A DNA stretch of 64,000 bases from Mycobacterium sp. (GTDB lineage: Bacteria; Actinomycetota; Actinomycetes; Mycobacteriales; Mycobacteriaceae): assembly GCA_020438865.1 (NCBI GenBank), contig JAGQTU010000003.1, forward strand, positions 124,001 to 188,000. Direction: 5' to 3'. A model generated the notes under the pieces. The model saw only the letters and a list, made by a program, of their open reading frames with translations, was not told the DNA's origin and did not search any database. Shown piece by piece: positions 27,773-37,800 of this stretch (positions are counted from its first letter, which is position 1; each line of letters starts with the position of its first letter). The position numbers and the translations under genes are program-made.

Positions 27773-28059
27773 TGGGCCGGCCTCGGGGGCAGTGCACGAG
27801 CGTGCCGGGCAGAGGCCGTGTATGGCATGCCGTAGGGCATCGTGGCCGCCGGCCCGGGAGTCATCAGCGCGGGCGGGGCGAGGGGCGGGGCGGATGGGCC
27901 GCGCCGGCGTCCGTATCCGATGATGAGGGCCAGCAGCAAAGCCACGACGCTCACCGCGACGAGGTGGGTGGCGAGCAGCGAGACCACCGCCATCGCGGCG
28001 GCCACCGTGAAGAACACGGCGGTCGTCACCGCTGCGACGATCACCTTCAAAGCGGTCAT
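27769..28059 (-). CDS. Small membrane protein, first gene of the transfer operon
   Basis: 96 residues from ATG 28059 behind the strong site GGAAAGGAGGCGGTT. Two adjoining hydrophobic helices span residues 4-50 (VIVAAVTTAVFFTVAAAMAV, then VSVVALLLALIIGYG), followed by a basic GRRRG turn and a Pro/Ala tail. It is the first gene of the minus-strand operon and faces the HTH regulator across the palindrome at 28110-28143. I do not recognise a family. A structural role in the membrane complex is inferred from position. Confidence 0.7.
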   Translation of the reverse strand: MTALKVIVAAVTTAVFFTVAAAMAVVSLLATHLVAVSVVALLLALIIGYGRRRGPSAPPLAPPALMTPGPAATMPYGMPYTASARHARALPPRPAQ

Positions 28060-28109
28060 AACCGCCTCCTTTCCTTGACCTTTCCGTCACGGTAAGGGCG
28101 GTGGGGTAG

Positions 28110-28143
28110 TTGTTACGGCCACCGACAGGGCTGGCAGTAACAA
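28110..28143. promoter_or_regulatory. 12-bp inverted repeat between divergent transfer operons
   Basis: TTGTTACGGCCA and TGGCAGTAACAA are complementary at 11 of 12 positions across a 10-base spacer. The dyad sits midway between the start of the minus-strand transfer operon (28059) and the HTH gene (28170). It is a likely operator for that HTH protein, controlling both halves of the transfer machinery. Confidence 0.65.
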
Positions 28144-28169
28144 GTCGCGAGCGGCGTTACGTTGCCTGT

Positions 28170-28607
28170 GTGGACGGAATACCGGAGACCGGCTGGGCAC
28201 GCCTCAGCTACTACATCGACGTGCGCTTGGCGCAGCTGCGCTGGTCGCTCGACGACCTCGCCGCCGCGGGCGGGCCGGCCCCCGGCACGCTGTACAAGGC
28301 ACGCCGACAAGCGCGGCCGCTGAGGGCGCGCACCGCGACCCGTTTGGAGGCGGCGCTGGGGTGGCCGGTCGGGTCGGTGCCCAGAGTGCTGGCCGGGGGA
28401 ACCCCGGAGTTCACCGCACCTGTGCCGCTGGAGGCACGGGTGGGAGATGTCGCTGCGGAACTGGCAGCCGCGGGCGGCGTGAGCGCCTCCCATCGTGAGC
28501 TTCTCATCAAGGAAGTGCTGCTGGCCGTGGCCAGCGTCCTCAACGGACCCGATGCCACCAGTCCCGACGATCCCGGCCGAGAGGTGGCCGATGCCCACGC
28601 CTCCTGA
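28170..28607 (+). CDS. Small HTH regulator of the transfer region
   Basis: 145 residues from GTG 28170. The N-terminal 75 residues form a lambda-repressor-like HTH: YYIDVRLAQLRWSLDDLAAA, then APGTLYKARRQ as recognition helix, and ARTATRLEAALGWPVGSV. The rest is a short helical segment with no known domain. The gene starts 27 bases after the palindrome at 28110-28143 and is divergent from the transfer operon, the usual place for a conjugation repressor. Its 3' end overlaps the next gene by 17 bases. The XRE-like assignment is good; the repressor role is inferred. Confidence 0.75.
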   Translation: MDGIPETGWARLSYYIDVRLAQLRWSLDDLAAAGGPAPGTLYKARRQARPLRARTATRLEAALGWPVGSVPRVLAGGTPEFTAPVPLEARVGDVAAELAAAGGVSASHRELLIKEVLLAVASVLNGPDATSPDDPGREVADAHAS

Positions 28608-29262
28608 CCGGTTCGACGAGATCCGGCGAAAGTGGATCGCGCGATACCAGCATGGGTTCACGTTCCAAAAGCGGCGTCAGGAGGTTCTGGCGCGCCAGAT
28701 CCGCGATCGGGCGCAGGAGAAGACCGGCGCCCGCGTCGATCCCGCCGACGACGACGTCATCCACTCACTGTTTCGGCGTGGCCACACCACCGTGTACGCG
28801 GTGCAGGACCTGGCGCTCATCGGTGTGCTGGCGATCGCCGCGCCGGTGGGGTGGGCCTTGGGAAAGGCGCTGTACCACAGCGTGATCCAGCTGATTCCTG
28901 ATGAGCTGCGCTCATATCCGATCGCCGCGTTCGTCTGGTCGGCTGTCGCCGTGGGTCTGCCGTTGCCGCTGCTCTACAGCCCAGGGCATTCATGGGTGTC
29001 GACGCTGGCGATCCCTTGGGTCATCGCGCAGGTGCCAGCTGCCCTTTTGGCTGCGGGCATCTACGGCATCGTCGAGGGATGGCTTGCTGTCGACGGGGCC
29101 CGCGACTGGTGGCCGATGCGGCCACCGGAGGACCACGACATGGTCGACTTCGGATTGCACGCCGACGACATGACCATGCCTCCGACGCCGTTCAACACGA
29201 TCGGCGAGGCACCCTTGGGGGAGCGCACGCCCATCCGACGCGACGCGGAGCATCATGTTTAG
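28591..29262 (+). CDS. Polytopic membrane protein next to the coupling ATPase
   Basis: 223 residues from ATG 28591, with GAGAGG upstream. A basic N-terminal coil (FQKRRQEVLARQIRDRAQE) precedes three or four membrane helices, including LALIGVLAIAAPVGWALGKA, FVWSAVAVGLPLPLLYS and IPWVIAQVPAALLAAGIYG. The tail is cytoplasmic and acidic. It overlaps the coupling-protein gene by eight bases. In several Gram-positive systems the coupling ATPase lacks membrane helices and relies on a separate membrane partner; this protein could be that anchor, which would fit the helix-free ATPase downstream. The family is not recognised. Confidence 0.7.
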   Translation: MPTPPDRFDEIRRKWIARYQHGFTFQKRRQEVLARQIRDRAQEKTGARVDPADDDVIHSLFRRGHTTVYAVQDLALIGVLAIAAPVGWALGKALYHSVIQLIPDELRSYPIAAFVWSAVAVGLPLPLLYSPGHSWVSTLAIPWVIAQVPAALLAAGIYGIVEGWLAVDGARDWWPMRPPEDHDMVDFGLHADDMTMPPTPFNTIGEAPLGERTPIRRDAEHHV

Positions 29263-30643
29263 GCCGCCACAGACTCCGTATTGCGGCTTCATCCGCGACG
29301 AGAACGACCATCTCCATGTCGTGCGGACCGCGGCGCATGTTCTCGTCTCTGGACCGACCGAGATCGGCAAGTCCCGCCGCATCCTGCTGCCGGCCGCCCT
29401 GCTGTGGGGCGGCCCGGTGGTATTCGTGTCATCGAAAGACACCGAACTCCAACTTCTTTCGGCCCGACGCTGTTTTGGCCCCAGCGCGCTGATTGACCTG
29501 CGGCCCGACTACGACGCCGACTACTTCGGCGTGGACAACCTGGCGTTTGACCCGACCACGCTCATCACCACACCCGACCAGGCGGTGACAGCGGCGAACA
29601 CGATGATGCAGATGTCAGCCGTGGGCCTCGGCTCGGGTGCCGATCAGGTCTCCGACGCCGGGATCTGGGAGGCCAACACCGAGGGGCCACTCTCGGCGAT
29701 GCTCTATGCCGCATCGCCGATGGGCAACAGCAAGGGGATGGACTGGGTTCTGCTGGCCGTCGACAACATGGCCAAGCTTGACCCCGACGCCGACCGATCA
29801 CTACTCAAGGAGCCGGGCTGGGCGGCGGCGGCGCACATTGTGCGCGACATTCCGTACTGGTACAACGCGCTCACCCGGACCCTCGACATGGACGCCCGTC
29901 AACGCGACAGTATCGCCCTGACGATGCGCAAAGCTGTCGCGCCGTGGATGCGACTTGCGTTGCGCGGCAGAACATACCGGCCTTTCGACGCCACCTTCCT
30001 CGATGATCCGCAAGCCACCCTGTATGTGCTCTCCCCGCCGGAGGGTTCCATCGCCGGCGCTGCGGTCACCCTCTTAGAGCACCTCATCAAGGTGTGGCGC
30101 GCCAAGACGGCGCGCAAGGAGATGCTGCACCGCCTACTCATCGTGATCGACGAGGCGGCCAACGTCGCACCCATGCCCGCGCTTCGTCGCCATGTCAGCG
30201 AGGGCCGCGGCCTGGGCGTGAATCTGCTTGTGGCGGTGCAGGCCTCGTCGCAGTTGGACACCGTCTACGGCAACAACTATGCGCGCGAACTGCGCGACAC
30301 CTTTCCGGCATCGCTCATCATGTTCGGCGCCCCCGAGTCCGACCTACTGCGCCGCGCTGAGGAATGGACACTGCTGACCACACGACGCCAGGAAAGCTTC
30401 GATCAGGCCAGTAGCCAGAAGACGCTGTCCTCCCATGAGGGATCGACCTTGGAGTACCGGCGGCTGCTACCGGAGAACACCGAACACGCGAGATTACTGA
30501 TACGCGGCACAGCAGGTCATCAGACCGAAATACCTGACTGGACAGAGTTTTTGAGGCGATACGACCTCGAAAGAGAACGACGCATCGCAAATTCTCACGC
30601 CGAGTACCGGCGACACCTTAATGATAAGTCGGGGGTCGCGTGA
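29255..30643 (+). CDS. Type IV coupling ATPase (TraG/VirD4-like)
   Basis: 462 residues. Walker A is VSGPTEIGKSRR near residues 30-42. Walker B is LLIVIDEAANVAP near 295, followed by the sensor region LRRHVSEGRGLGVNLLVAVQ-type sequence and a QLDTVYG segment, all typical of coupling ATPases. It has no membrane helices, so it must dock on other proteins. It would bring the relaxase-DNA complex to the secretion channel. It starts at ATG 29255 and ends by overlapping the next gene. The lysine and acidic residues of the ATP site are intact. Confidence 0.9.
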   Translation: MFRPPQTPYCGFIRDENDHLHVVRTAAHVLVSGPTEIGKSRRILLPAALLWGGPVVFVSSKDTELQLLSARRCFGPSALIDLRPDYDADYFGVDNLAFDPTTLITTPDQAVTAANTMMQMSAVGLGSGADQVSDAGIWEANTEGPLSAMLYAASPMGNSKGMDWVLLAVDNMAKLDPDADRSLLKEPGWAAAAHIVRDIPYWYNALTRTLDMDARQRDSIALTMRKAVAPWMRLALRGRTYRPFDATFLDDPQATLYVLSPPEGSIAGAAVTLLEHLIKVWRAKTARKEMLHRLLIVIDEAANVAPMPALRRHVSEGRGLGVNLLVAVQASSQLDTVYGNNYARELRDTFPASLIMFGAPESDLLRRAEEWTLLTTRRQESFDQASSQKTLSSHEGSTLEYRRLLPENTEHARLLIRGTAGHQTEIPDWTEFLRRYDLERERRIANSHAEYRRHLNDKSGVA

Positions 30644-30906
30644 TGGTCAATACCGTCGGCCTGACCGATGTCCAGAGGGAGCTTCTCGCGGCGCTACGCG
30701 CGGCTGCGGTGCCACTCACCGCGACCGAGCTGCGGACGCGTCTTAACGCCGGGCGGGTGCAGCCGTTGATCGCCGAACAGGTCTACCGGCGGCTGGTGGC
30801 CTTGGAGCGGCGCGGCTTAGTGGGGCGGGCAGCCACGGCGTCCGGTCGACGTGACACCTCATGGCGGGCGATCGCCGTGGCCGGCGGAAGGGACTGCGGA
30901 GTATGA
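30640..30906 (+). CDS. Small winged-helix protein
   Basis: 88 residues from GTG 30640 (ATG 30643 adjacent), overlapping the stop of the coupling ATPase gene. LTDVQRELLAALRAAAVPLT, TATELRTRLNAG and EQVYRRLVALERRGLVGRA give the helix order of a winged-helix DNA-binding domain, here almost the entire protein. It could be an accessory regulator or a DNA-processing helper. There is no second domain. Its ATGA overlap with the following membrane gene keeps it in the operon. Confidence 0.75.
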   Translation: MMVNTVGLTDVQRELLAALRAAAVPLTATELRTRLNAGRVQPLIAEQVYRRLVALERRGLVGRAATASGRRDTSWRAIAVAGGRDCGV

Positions 30907-31106
30907 GGAAGACCCGGCGAGGACCGTGGCTGAGCGGTCTGGTGGTCGCTGCGATCGGTGCGGTCTGGATGGCCGGTCAGGTGATCGGCGGCGTCATCGG
31001 CATGGTCACCGGGATTCTGCACGCCGACGACGAGTCGCCGCCGGCCAGCCTAGCGGCGGCGGCCATCCACGCCAGGCGAGGACAGGTGAGCGATGCCTCT
31101 TGGTGA
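30903..31106 (+). CDS. Small membrane protein
   Basis: 67 residues from ATG 30903, overlapping the previous stop (ATGA). A basic MRKTRRGPW start, one long hydrophobic helix (LVVAAIGAVWMAGQVIGGVIG), and a short tail. The following reading frame begins at 31093 inside its end. Function unknown; its place in the transfer operon is the only clue. Confidence 0.6.
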   Translation: MRKTRRGPWLSGLVVAAIGAVWMAGQVIGGVIGMVTGILHADDESPPASLAAAAIHARRGQVSDASW

Positions 31107-31248
31107 TGCCGCGCTGCGCAGCTTCATGGCCGAACACGGCTACCTCGACCCCGCGTGGCGGGCACCGTTGGGAAGGACAATATGGGCAAGCGACCGCAGG
31201 ACCCCGCGCAGGGGGATCTGTTCAGCCTCCTGGAGGAAGGAGACGGCG

Positions 31249-31857
31249 ATGAGCCGGGAGTTTTGGACCATCCTCAACGAGGTGTACCCCCGGTATCTGC
31301 AGCTGCCCGCCGAGTGGACCGACCAGGAGCAGCAGCATTACCTGGCCCAGGAAGCCGAGCGGCTGAGCCGGATGGTGGCCGAATTGGCCGATCAACTGGC
31401 CGACCAGTCGGTGACCCAGTGGACCCGCAGCCACGGGCACCATCCGGACTACCTGACCAAGGTCGGCCTGATCAACAGCGCGCGGATAGCGGCCCGGGAG
31501 CAGATCCTCACCAGCGAGCTGTACGAACAGATTCCGCCGGGCGTGGACGAGACGGACGAGGACCGCGACGCGATCCGCGAGGAACCGGCACCGGTCCACG
31601 ACGAGATCCCGTGGGACCGGAGGTGGACAGACCCGGACTGGCGGAGCGAGCCCAGCGAGGCGACGGAGACCTTGATCGAGCAGATCTGGCCGGAGCCGAG
31701 ATTTTCGATGCTGTTCCGGATCAAGGCGGGCTACCTGCTGGCCTCCCGCGAGGAGGACGGGCTGGCGATTCCGACGACCAGCGACTCGACGTTGGCGCAG
31801 GAACTGGCGGCGATGATCTACCACGATCTGCGCAGCGACGGCCTGCCGGAGCGCTAA
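31249..31857 (+). CDS. Hypothetical cytoplasmic protein, nested beside the giant helicase start
   Basis: 202 residues from ATG 31249, which follows the strong site GGAGGAAGGAGA. Strong GC bias at third positions supports this frame. The protein is soluble and helical: REFWTILNEVYPRYLQLPA, a coiled stretch rich in Glu and Gln, then RFSMLFRIKAGYLLASREE near the end. The same frame is open back to ATG 31093, and its first 28 codons there (MPLGDAALRSFMAEHGYLD) also look coding. The codons between resemble another frame, which carries the start MGKRPQDPAQGDLFSLL at 31182. Family not recognised. Confidence 0.7.
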   Translation: MSREFWTILNEVYPRYLQLPAEWTDQEQQHYLAQEAERLSRMVAELADQLADQSVTQWTRSHGHHPDYLTKVGLINSARIAAREQILTSELYEQIPPGVDETDEDRDAIREEPAPVHDEIPWDRRWTDPDWRSEPSEATETLIEQIWPEPRFSMLFRIKAGYLLASREEDGLAIPTTSDSTLAQELAAMIYHDLRSDGLPER

Positions 31858-31874
31858 CCGACCCGTCCTCGCCG

Positions 31875-34800
31875 TTGGACCCGGCGACCGACCGGCCCAC
31901 CGATCCGCGCAGGATCGACCCTGGCGGCACCGACCTGCCGCCGCCGGCACCGCAAGTCGACGCCGACCCAGTCGACGCCGCCCTGCTGAGCCCGGCCGAT
32001 TTCGTGCCGGGCACCGAGGTCCTCGTGCCCTCCGGCGCCAAAGCGCGGGTGCAGGCCAACATCGCCGCGTTGAAGGTGGTCACCGGCCTGCGTGAGACGG
32101 CTCGCGCGGCAACCCGCGACGAGCAAACCGTGCTGGCCGCGTGGTCGGGCTGGGGCGCGGTACCCGAGGTATTCGACAAGCGAAATGACCGCTTCACCGC
32201 CGAACGCGCTGCGTTGGCCGAACTGCTCAGCCGCGATGAATACCAGCGTGCGGAGGCCTCGATCCTCAACGCGCACTACACCGACCCTGCGGTCGCCGCG
32301 GTGATGTGGGAGGCGCTGCTTCAGGCCGGCTTCACCGGGGGCCGTGTCCTTGAACCCGGTTGCGGCAGTGGCACCTTCATCGGCCATGCCCCTGCTTCGG
32401 CGGTGATGGTGGGGGTGGAGGTCGACCCGATCACCGCGGGAATCGCCGCAGCGCTCTACCCGTCAGCACAGATCAGAAATGAGGGGTTCGAGCAGACCCG
32501 GGTACCGGAGGGCTCCTTCGCCGCGACCATCGGCAACGTCCCGTTCGGCCGTTACGTGGTGCATGATCCCGCCTATAACCCGACCGGGCAGCACTCGATC
32601 CACAACGCGTTCATCCTCAAGTCGCTCGCCCTGACCGCACCTGGCGGCGTCGTCGCCGTCCTTACCAGCCGATGGACCCTCGACGCCGTCTCCGACAAGG
32701 CCCGCGTAGAGATGGCGCAGCGTGCCGACCTCATTACCGCCCTGCGACTGCCCTCCCAAGCCTTCTCTCGCGTCGCGGGCACCGAGGCGGTCACCGATCT
32801 GCTCATCCTGCGCCGGCGCACTGAGCCGCGCGCCGCGGAGGACAAGCCGGTCTGGCTGCAATCGACACCGATGGAGATCGGCGAGGAACGCCTCGACATC
32901 AACGCCTACTTCCAGGCCCATCCCGGCAACGTGCTCGGCCAGATTGCCATGGGGCACGGTCTCTACGGCAGCGCCAACCTTGTTGTCGCCGGCCGGTCCG
33001 GCACTGAACTGGCCGAGCAGATGCGCGAACTGCTCGAACCCATCATCGCCGCTGCGGTCGCCGACGGACGGGGCCTGACGGCAACGCCTGAAACGCTGAC
33101 CACCGTCTCCGAGCGCTCCTTCGACCCCGGTCTGCTCACCCCCGCAGACCACGGTGAACAGACCCCGCTGTACACCTTGCGCTACAACGCCGAGCAGCGT
33201 CGCTTCGAGGAGTGGACCGGACACACCTGGGAGTCCCGCCGGGTCCCCAGGTCCCGCGAAGCAGAGACCCGCCAGCTCATCGACCTCCGCGATGCCGCCA
33301 ACACGCTTATCACCGCCCAGCGCGACGGTCGCAGCGTCGCCGAACGCCACCAGATCCGCGGACACCTGAACTACCTCTATGACCGTTACGTCCGCGTCCA
33401 CGGCCCGCTCAACCGGTTCACCTGGGTCATCCCCGCCGACATCACCCAGGACGTCCACGACCGCAAAGTCGCCGAGCTTGAGTCCAAGTGGCGCCAGCAG
33501 GAAGGGGAACCGGGCAGGCCCTACACCGGCGAGGTGCCCCCGCAGTTGGCCGAGGAGTGGGACACAAAGGCCTGGCAGCAACGCGACCCGCACAAGCGCC
33601 GCGCTCACCTCGACGCCTTCAAGGACGATCCCGGCTGGGCTGTGGTCTCCGCCTTGGAAATCTTCGACGAGGCCACCGGCGAAGCCCGCAAGGCGGCGAT
33701 CTTCTCCACCGACCTGCTCAGCGCCCCGGTCGACGTCAGCCGGGCAGGAAGCCCCGCCGAAGCGCTAGCCATCAGCCTGCACCGCAGCCAACACGTCGAC
33801 ATACCCCTGATCGCCGAGCTGCTCGACACCGATACCGATAGCGCCCGAGCGCAGCTGAACGGGCTGGTCTATCCGAGCCTGGAGGACCCCGCCGAACTCA
33901 TCCCGGCGACAAGGGCGCTGTCGGGCAATGTCCGGGTCAAGCTCGCCCAGGCCATCGAGGCCGCCCGCGAGGAACCACTGATCTACAACGACTACATCAC
34001 AGCGCTGAAGGCCGTTGTCCCCGCCGACCGCAACGCCGAGGAGATCAAGGCCCGCCCGGGAGCGCCGTGGATTCCGGCTGACGTGGTGGCGCAGTTCGCC
34101 AGGGAAACCTTTGGGACACAGTCGGTCTCCGCCGAACACTTGGCCGGCCGCTGGGTCGTCGAGGTGACCTCGTGGATGCGCCGCGGCCGGTTGTTGACCG
34201 AAACGTGGGGCATGGAAGGAAAGGGTCTCGACGCGGTTAGCCTGCTCGAAGCGCTCTGCAATTCACGCTCGGTCGTGGTCAACCACGAGGACGGGACCCT
34301 CAACACCGAAGCAACCTTCGCCGCCCAAGCCAAGTGCGCCAAGATTGGTGAGGAGTTTCAACGCTGGGTCTTCGCTGACGAGGAACGCCGTAACCGCCTT
34401 GTCGCCGAGTACAACCAACGCTTCCGTTCTCTCGTCGCGCCCCGCCACGACGGTCAGCACCTTCCGCTGCCGGGTCTGTCGGAGAAGATCACGCCACATC
34501 CCTATCAGCGCGACGCCATTGCCCGGATTCTCGCTGAGCCAACGACGTTGATCGACCATGTGGTCGGCGCCGGCAAGACGGGCGTCATGGTCGTCGCCGC
34601 CTACCAGTTACGCCGTCTGGGACTGGTGCGGCAGCCCTGGGTCGTGGTTCCTAACCATATCTGCGAACAAGCTGGCAGGGAGGCCCTCGGCTGGCTTCCT
34701 GACGCGAAAATCCTTCTGGGGCAGACTAACACCGATGCCGACGGTCGCCGGCGGCTTATCGCTCAATCGGCGGCCTCGGACTGGGACATGGTGATCGTGC

Positions 34801-37800
34801 CGCAGTCGATGTTCAAACTGATCGGCGTCAGCGAGGCGACGAAAGCCAACTACATCGAAGAACAATTGCACGCGCTGCGGGCGCAGATGGAAACGGCGCA
34901 GACACCGCGTTCCAAGAAGCGCATCGAGTTGGCGATCAAGAACGCCAAGAAGCGCCTCGACCAAAAGCTCAGCCAGGCCAACAAGGACACCGGTTTGACC
35001 TGGGAGGCAAGCGGGGCCGATTACCTATTCGTCGACGAGGCGCACCACTTTAAGAATCTGCAAAGGCTCTGCAACATCGAGGAATTGAGCTACACCCAGT
35101 CCTCGGAGCGCGCCGAGGACCTTGCGCTCAAACTTGAGGTGCTGCGCCAGCGCCGACGCGACGAAGCCGCCATCGCCGGCATCCGCGGCGATGAGTACGT
35201 CGAACGGGTCGCCACCTTCGCCACCGGAACGCCGATCGCCAATTCTCTCGGAGAGTTGTGGGTGATGCAGCGCTACCTGCGCCCGGATCTGTTGGAGGCC
35301 GCCGGGGTGGCGGAGTTGGGCGATTGGGGCGCAGCCTTCACTGCGACCCACAGCACCGTCGAAGTGAACTCGACCGGAACGAAGCTGCGGCCGGTGACTC
35401 GCGTCGGCAAGTACACCAACGTCCCTGACCTGCTGGCCATCTCGTCGGTGTTCACCGATGTCGTCACGCGCGACCAGGTGCCCACCACATTGCCGGCACT
35501 GCGCGGCGGACGCCGGCAGGTCATCTCCCTGCAAGCCGACACCGAAGTCCGAGACTTCATCGCTGATCTGGGCTGGCGGATGGACAACCTCGACGCCCGA
35601 GAACCCGCGAGGGACAACGCGCTCAAGATCGCGACCGACGGACGTAACGTGTCGCTGGACCCCCGGCTGGCCCACATGGGCGCCCCCCAGAACTCCCGGG
35701 CCGCCGCCGTCGCCGATCAGATCATGCGCATCCACACTGAGGCGGCTGATCGGGTCTATACCGACCTCGAGACAGGTCAACCTCTCGCCGAGCGCGGGCC
35801 CCTGCAGATCGTGTTCTGCGATCGGGGCACACCATCGAAAGACCCCGACCAGTTCACTATCTACGCGGCGATCAAAGACGAGCTCATCGACCGCGGGATA
35901 CCCGCAGACAAGATTCGCTTCGTCCATGAGGCCCGCAAGCCCAGCGAGATGAAGGCGCTGTTCACCGCCTGCAATCGCGGAGACGTATCGGTCATCATCG
36001 GCTCGACCGAAAAGATGGGCACCGGCGCGAATCTTCAACGCCGCGCCCTGGCCCTGCACCACGTCGACGTCCCGTGGCGACCCGCTGATCTGGAACAGCG
36101 AGAGGGACGAATCATCAGGCAGGGCAACCAGAACCGCGAGATCGAAATCCTGACCTATGTCACCGAGGGAACCTACGACACGGTCATGTGGCAGAAGGTT
36201 CAAGCCAAAGCATTGTTCATCGAACAAGTGCGCCGCGGCGACACCGTGGACGCCGAAGTCGAAAGCCTCGACGGGGGAGATATCGGCACCGCCGCCGCGG
36301 AGACCAAAGCAGTTGCCACCGGCGATCCGCGGTATCTTCGCCAAGTCGAGCTGGAGGACGAGGTCAAGCGCCTCGTCGCCCTGGAGCGCGCCTACCACGA
36401 GTCAATCCGCCGCCGTGACTGGATCGTGTCCGGGCACGAACGCTCGATTCCGCGACGCCGCGCCCAACTGGCCGAGTTGGAACCGATCGCCCAGCAGGTG
36501 AGCGCGATGACCGCCCAAGGCCACGCCCCTGATATTGCCGTCGGCGTCACCCCCTTTCCTGACGCGGCATCGGCGGCCAAGGCGTTCGCTGCCGCTTGCC
36601 GGCAGGCCTGGGATGACGCCCGCAACCGGGCCTCCAGCCAGTTCGAGCCGATGGGAGCCTCGATCGGTGGCTTGGACCTCGTCGCCACCCGTGACCACAT
36701 CAACGGCTGTTTGCTGGTGCGCCTGGCGGTACCGTCCCGCCTGGCCGAGATCAGCCGCGAGGACCTCATGGGGGCCACCGATGAAGCTGGGGGCGCTAAA
36801 GCCCGCGGCCTGATGAGGCGGGTCGAGAACATCTGGGCGCAGCTGCCGCGGCACTACGACAGCCTGCGCCTGGACCTCGACCGCGACCAATCCGAGTATG
36901 ACGACCTCGTGGCCCACCCACCCGAGCCGTTCGAGCACACCGCCACGCTGACCGACCGCCAAGCCGAACTTGCCTCGCTCACCTTGGAACTGAAGTTGGC
37001 GGCGCAAAGCCCCGAAGCGCTGGCCCGCGCCGCCGCCGCCGAAGAACGTATGGCGCAACGGGGCCGCAAACCGGGCTGGTCACTGCTGCACAACCCCACG
37101 CCGTACCTGGTGGATCAACACGGCTTCCCCGACGCCGCGGCGATGCGAGAAGCCGTCAAGGCTGCCGAACGCGCAGCCCTACGCGAATCCCTCGGCCCCG
37201 ACGCGATCGTCGGCTATCCGTTACCGGGAGAGCTGCACCGGATGCGCACCGAGCTCGAGATTATCGAGCTCGCCGGCGGCCGCAGCCCGGCCACCGTCTA
37301 CGACGGACCACGCGAATCTGACCTGTACTACGGCAACTCCATGATGCGGATGTCCGATCAAGTCCAGGCTGCGGTGACCCGAATCATCGACAGCGACATG
37401 AGCGTTCAGCCACTGCGGGTCCACGAGCGATGGGAAGTCATCCCCGCCGAACGGCACGCCATCATGGACGCCCTCGCCAAGACGGTATGGCGGAATGACC
37501 TGAAGCTGCTCACGATTCCGGCGAGCCCGACCGCTGCCCTGCTGGCCCGCAGCGCACGCTACTGCCGCAAGCAGGCCAGCGCCGCCGAGGCGATCGCGAA
37601 CTTCGATAGCGGCCAGTGGAAACTCCCGCCCGGGACGCTGCTGATCGTCGATGACGCCGACCACCTCGACGCCGACCAGCTGCGGTGGTTCACCCGCACC
37701 GCCACGGCGACCAACACCAAGCTGCTGCTGGTCACCGACGAGGCTGCCGCCCCCGGTGTCAGCCGCCCGCTCACCGCGGCCCTGGCCGAAGCGTTGTCGT

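Noticed and set aside
31182..31875. Treating the giant protein's alternative first 230 residues as a folded domain
   Set aside because: Beyond the first 25 residues they are Arg/Pro/Gly/Asp-rich and out of phase with a better coding frame.
35025..36398. 457-codon minus-strand frame opposite the giant helicase
   Set aside because: No recognisable motif, antisense to well-conserved helicase motifs, no ribosome site.
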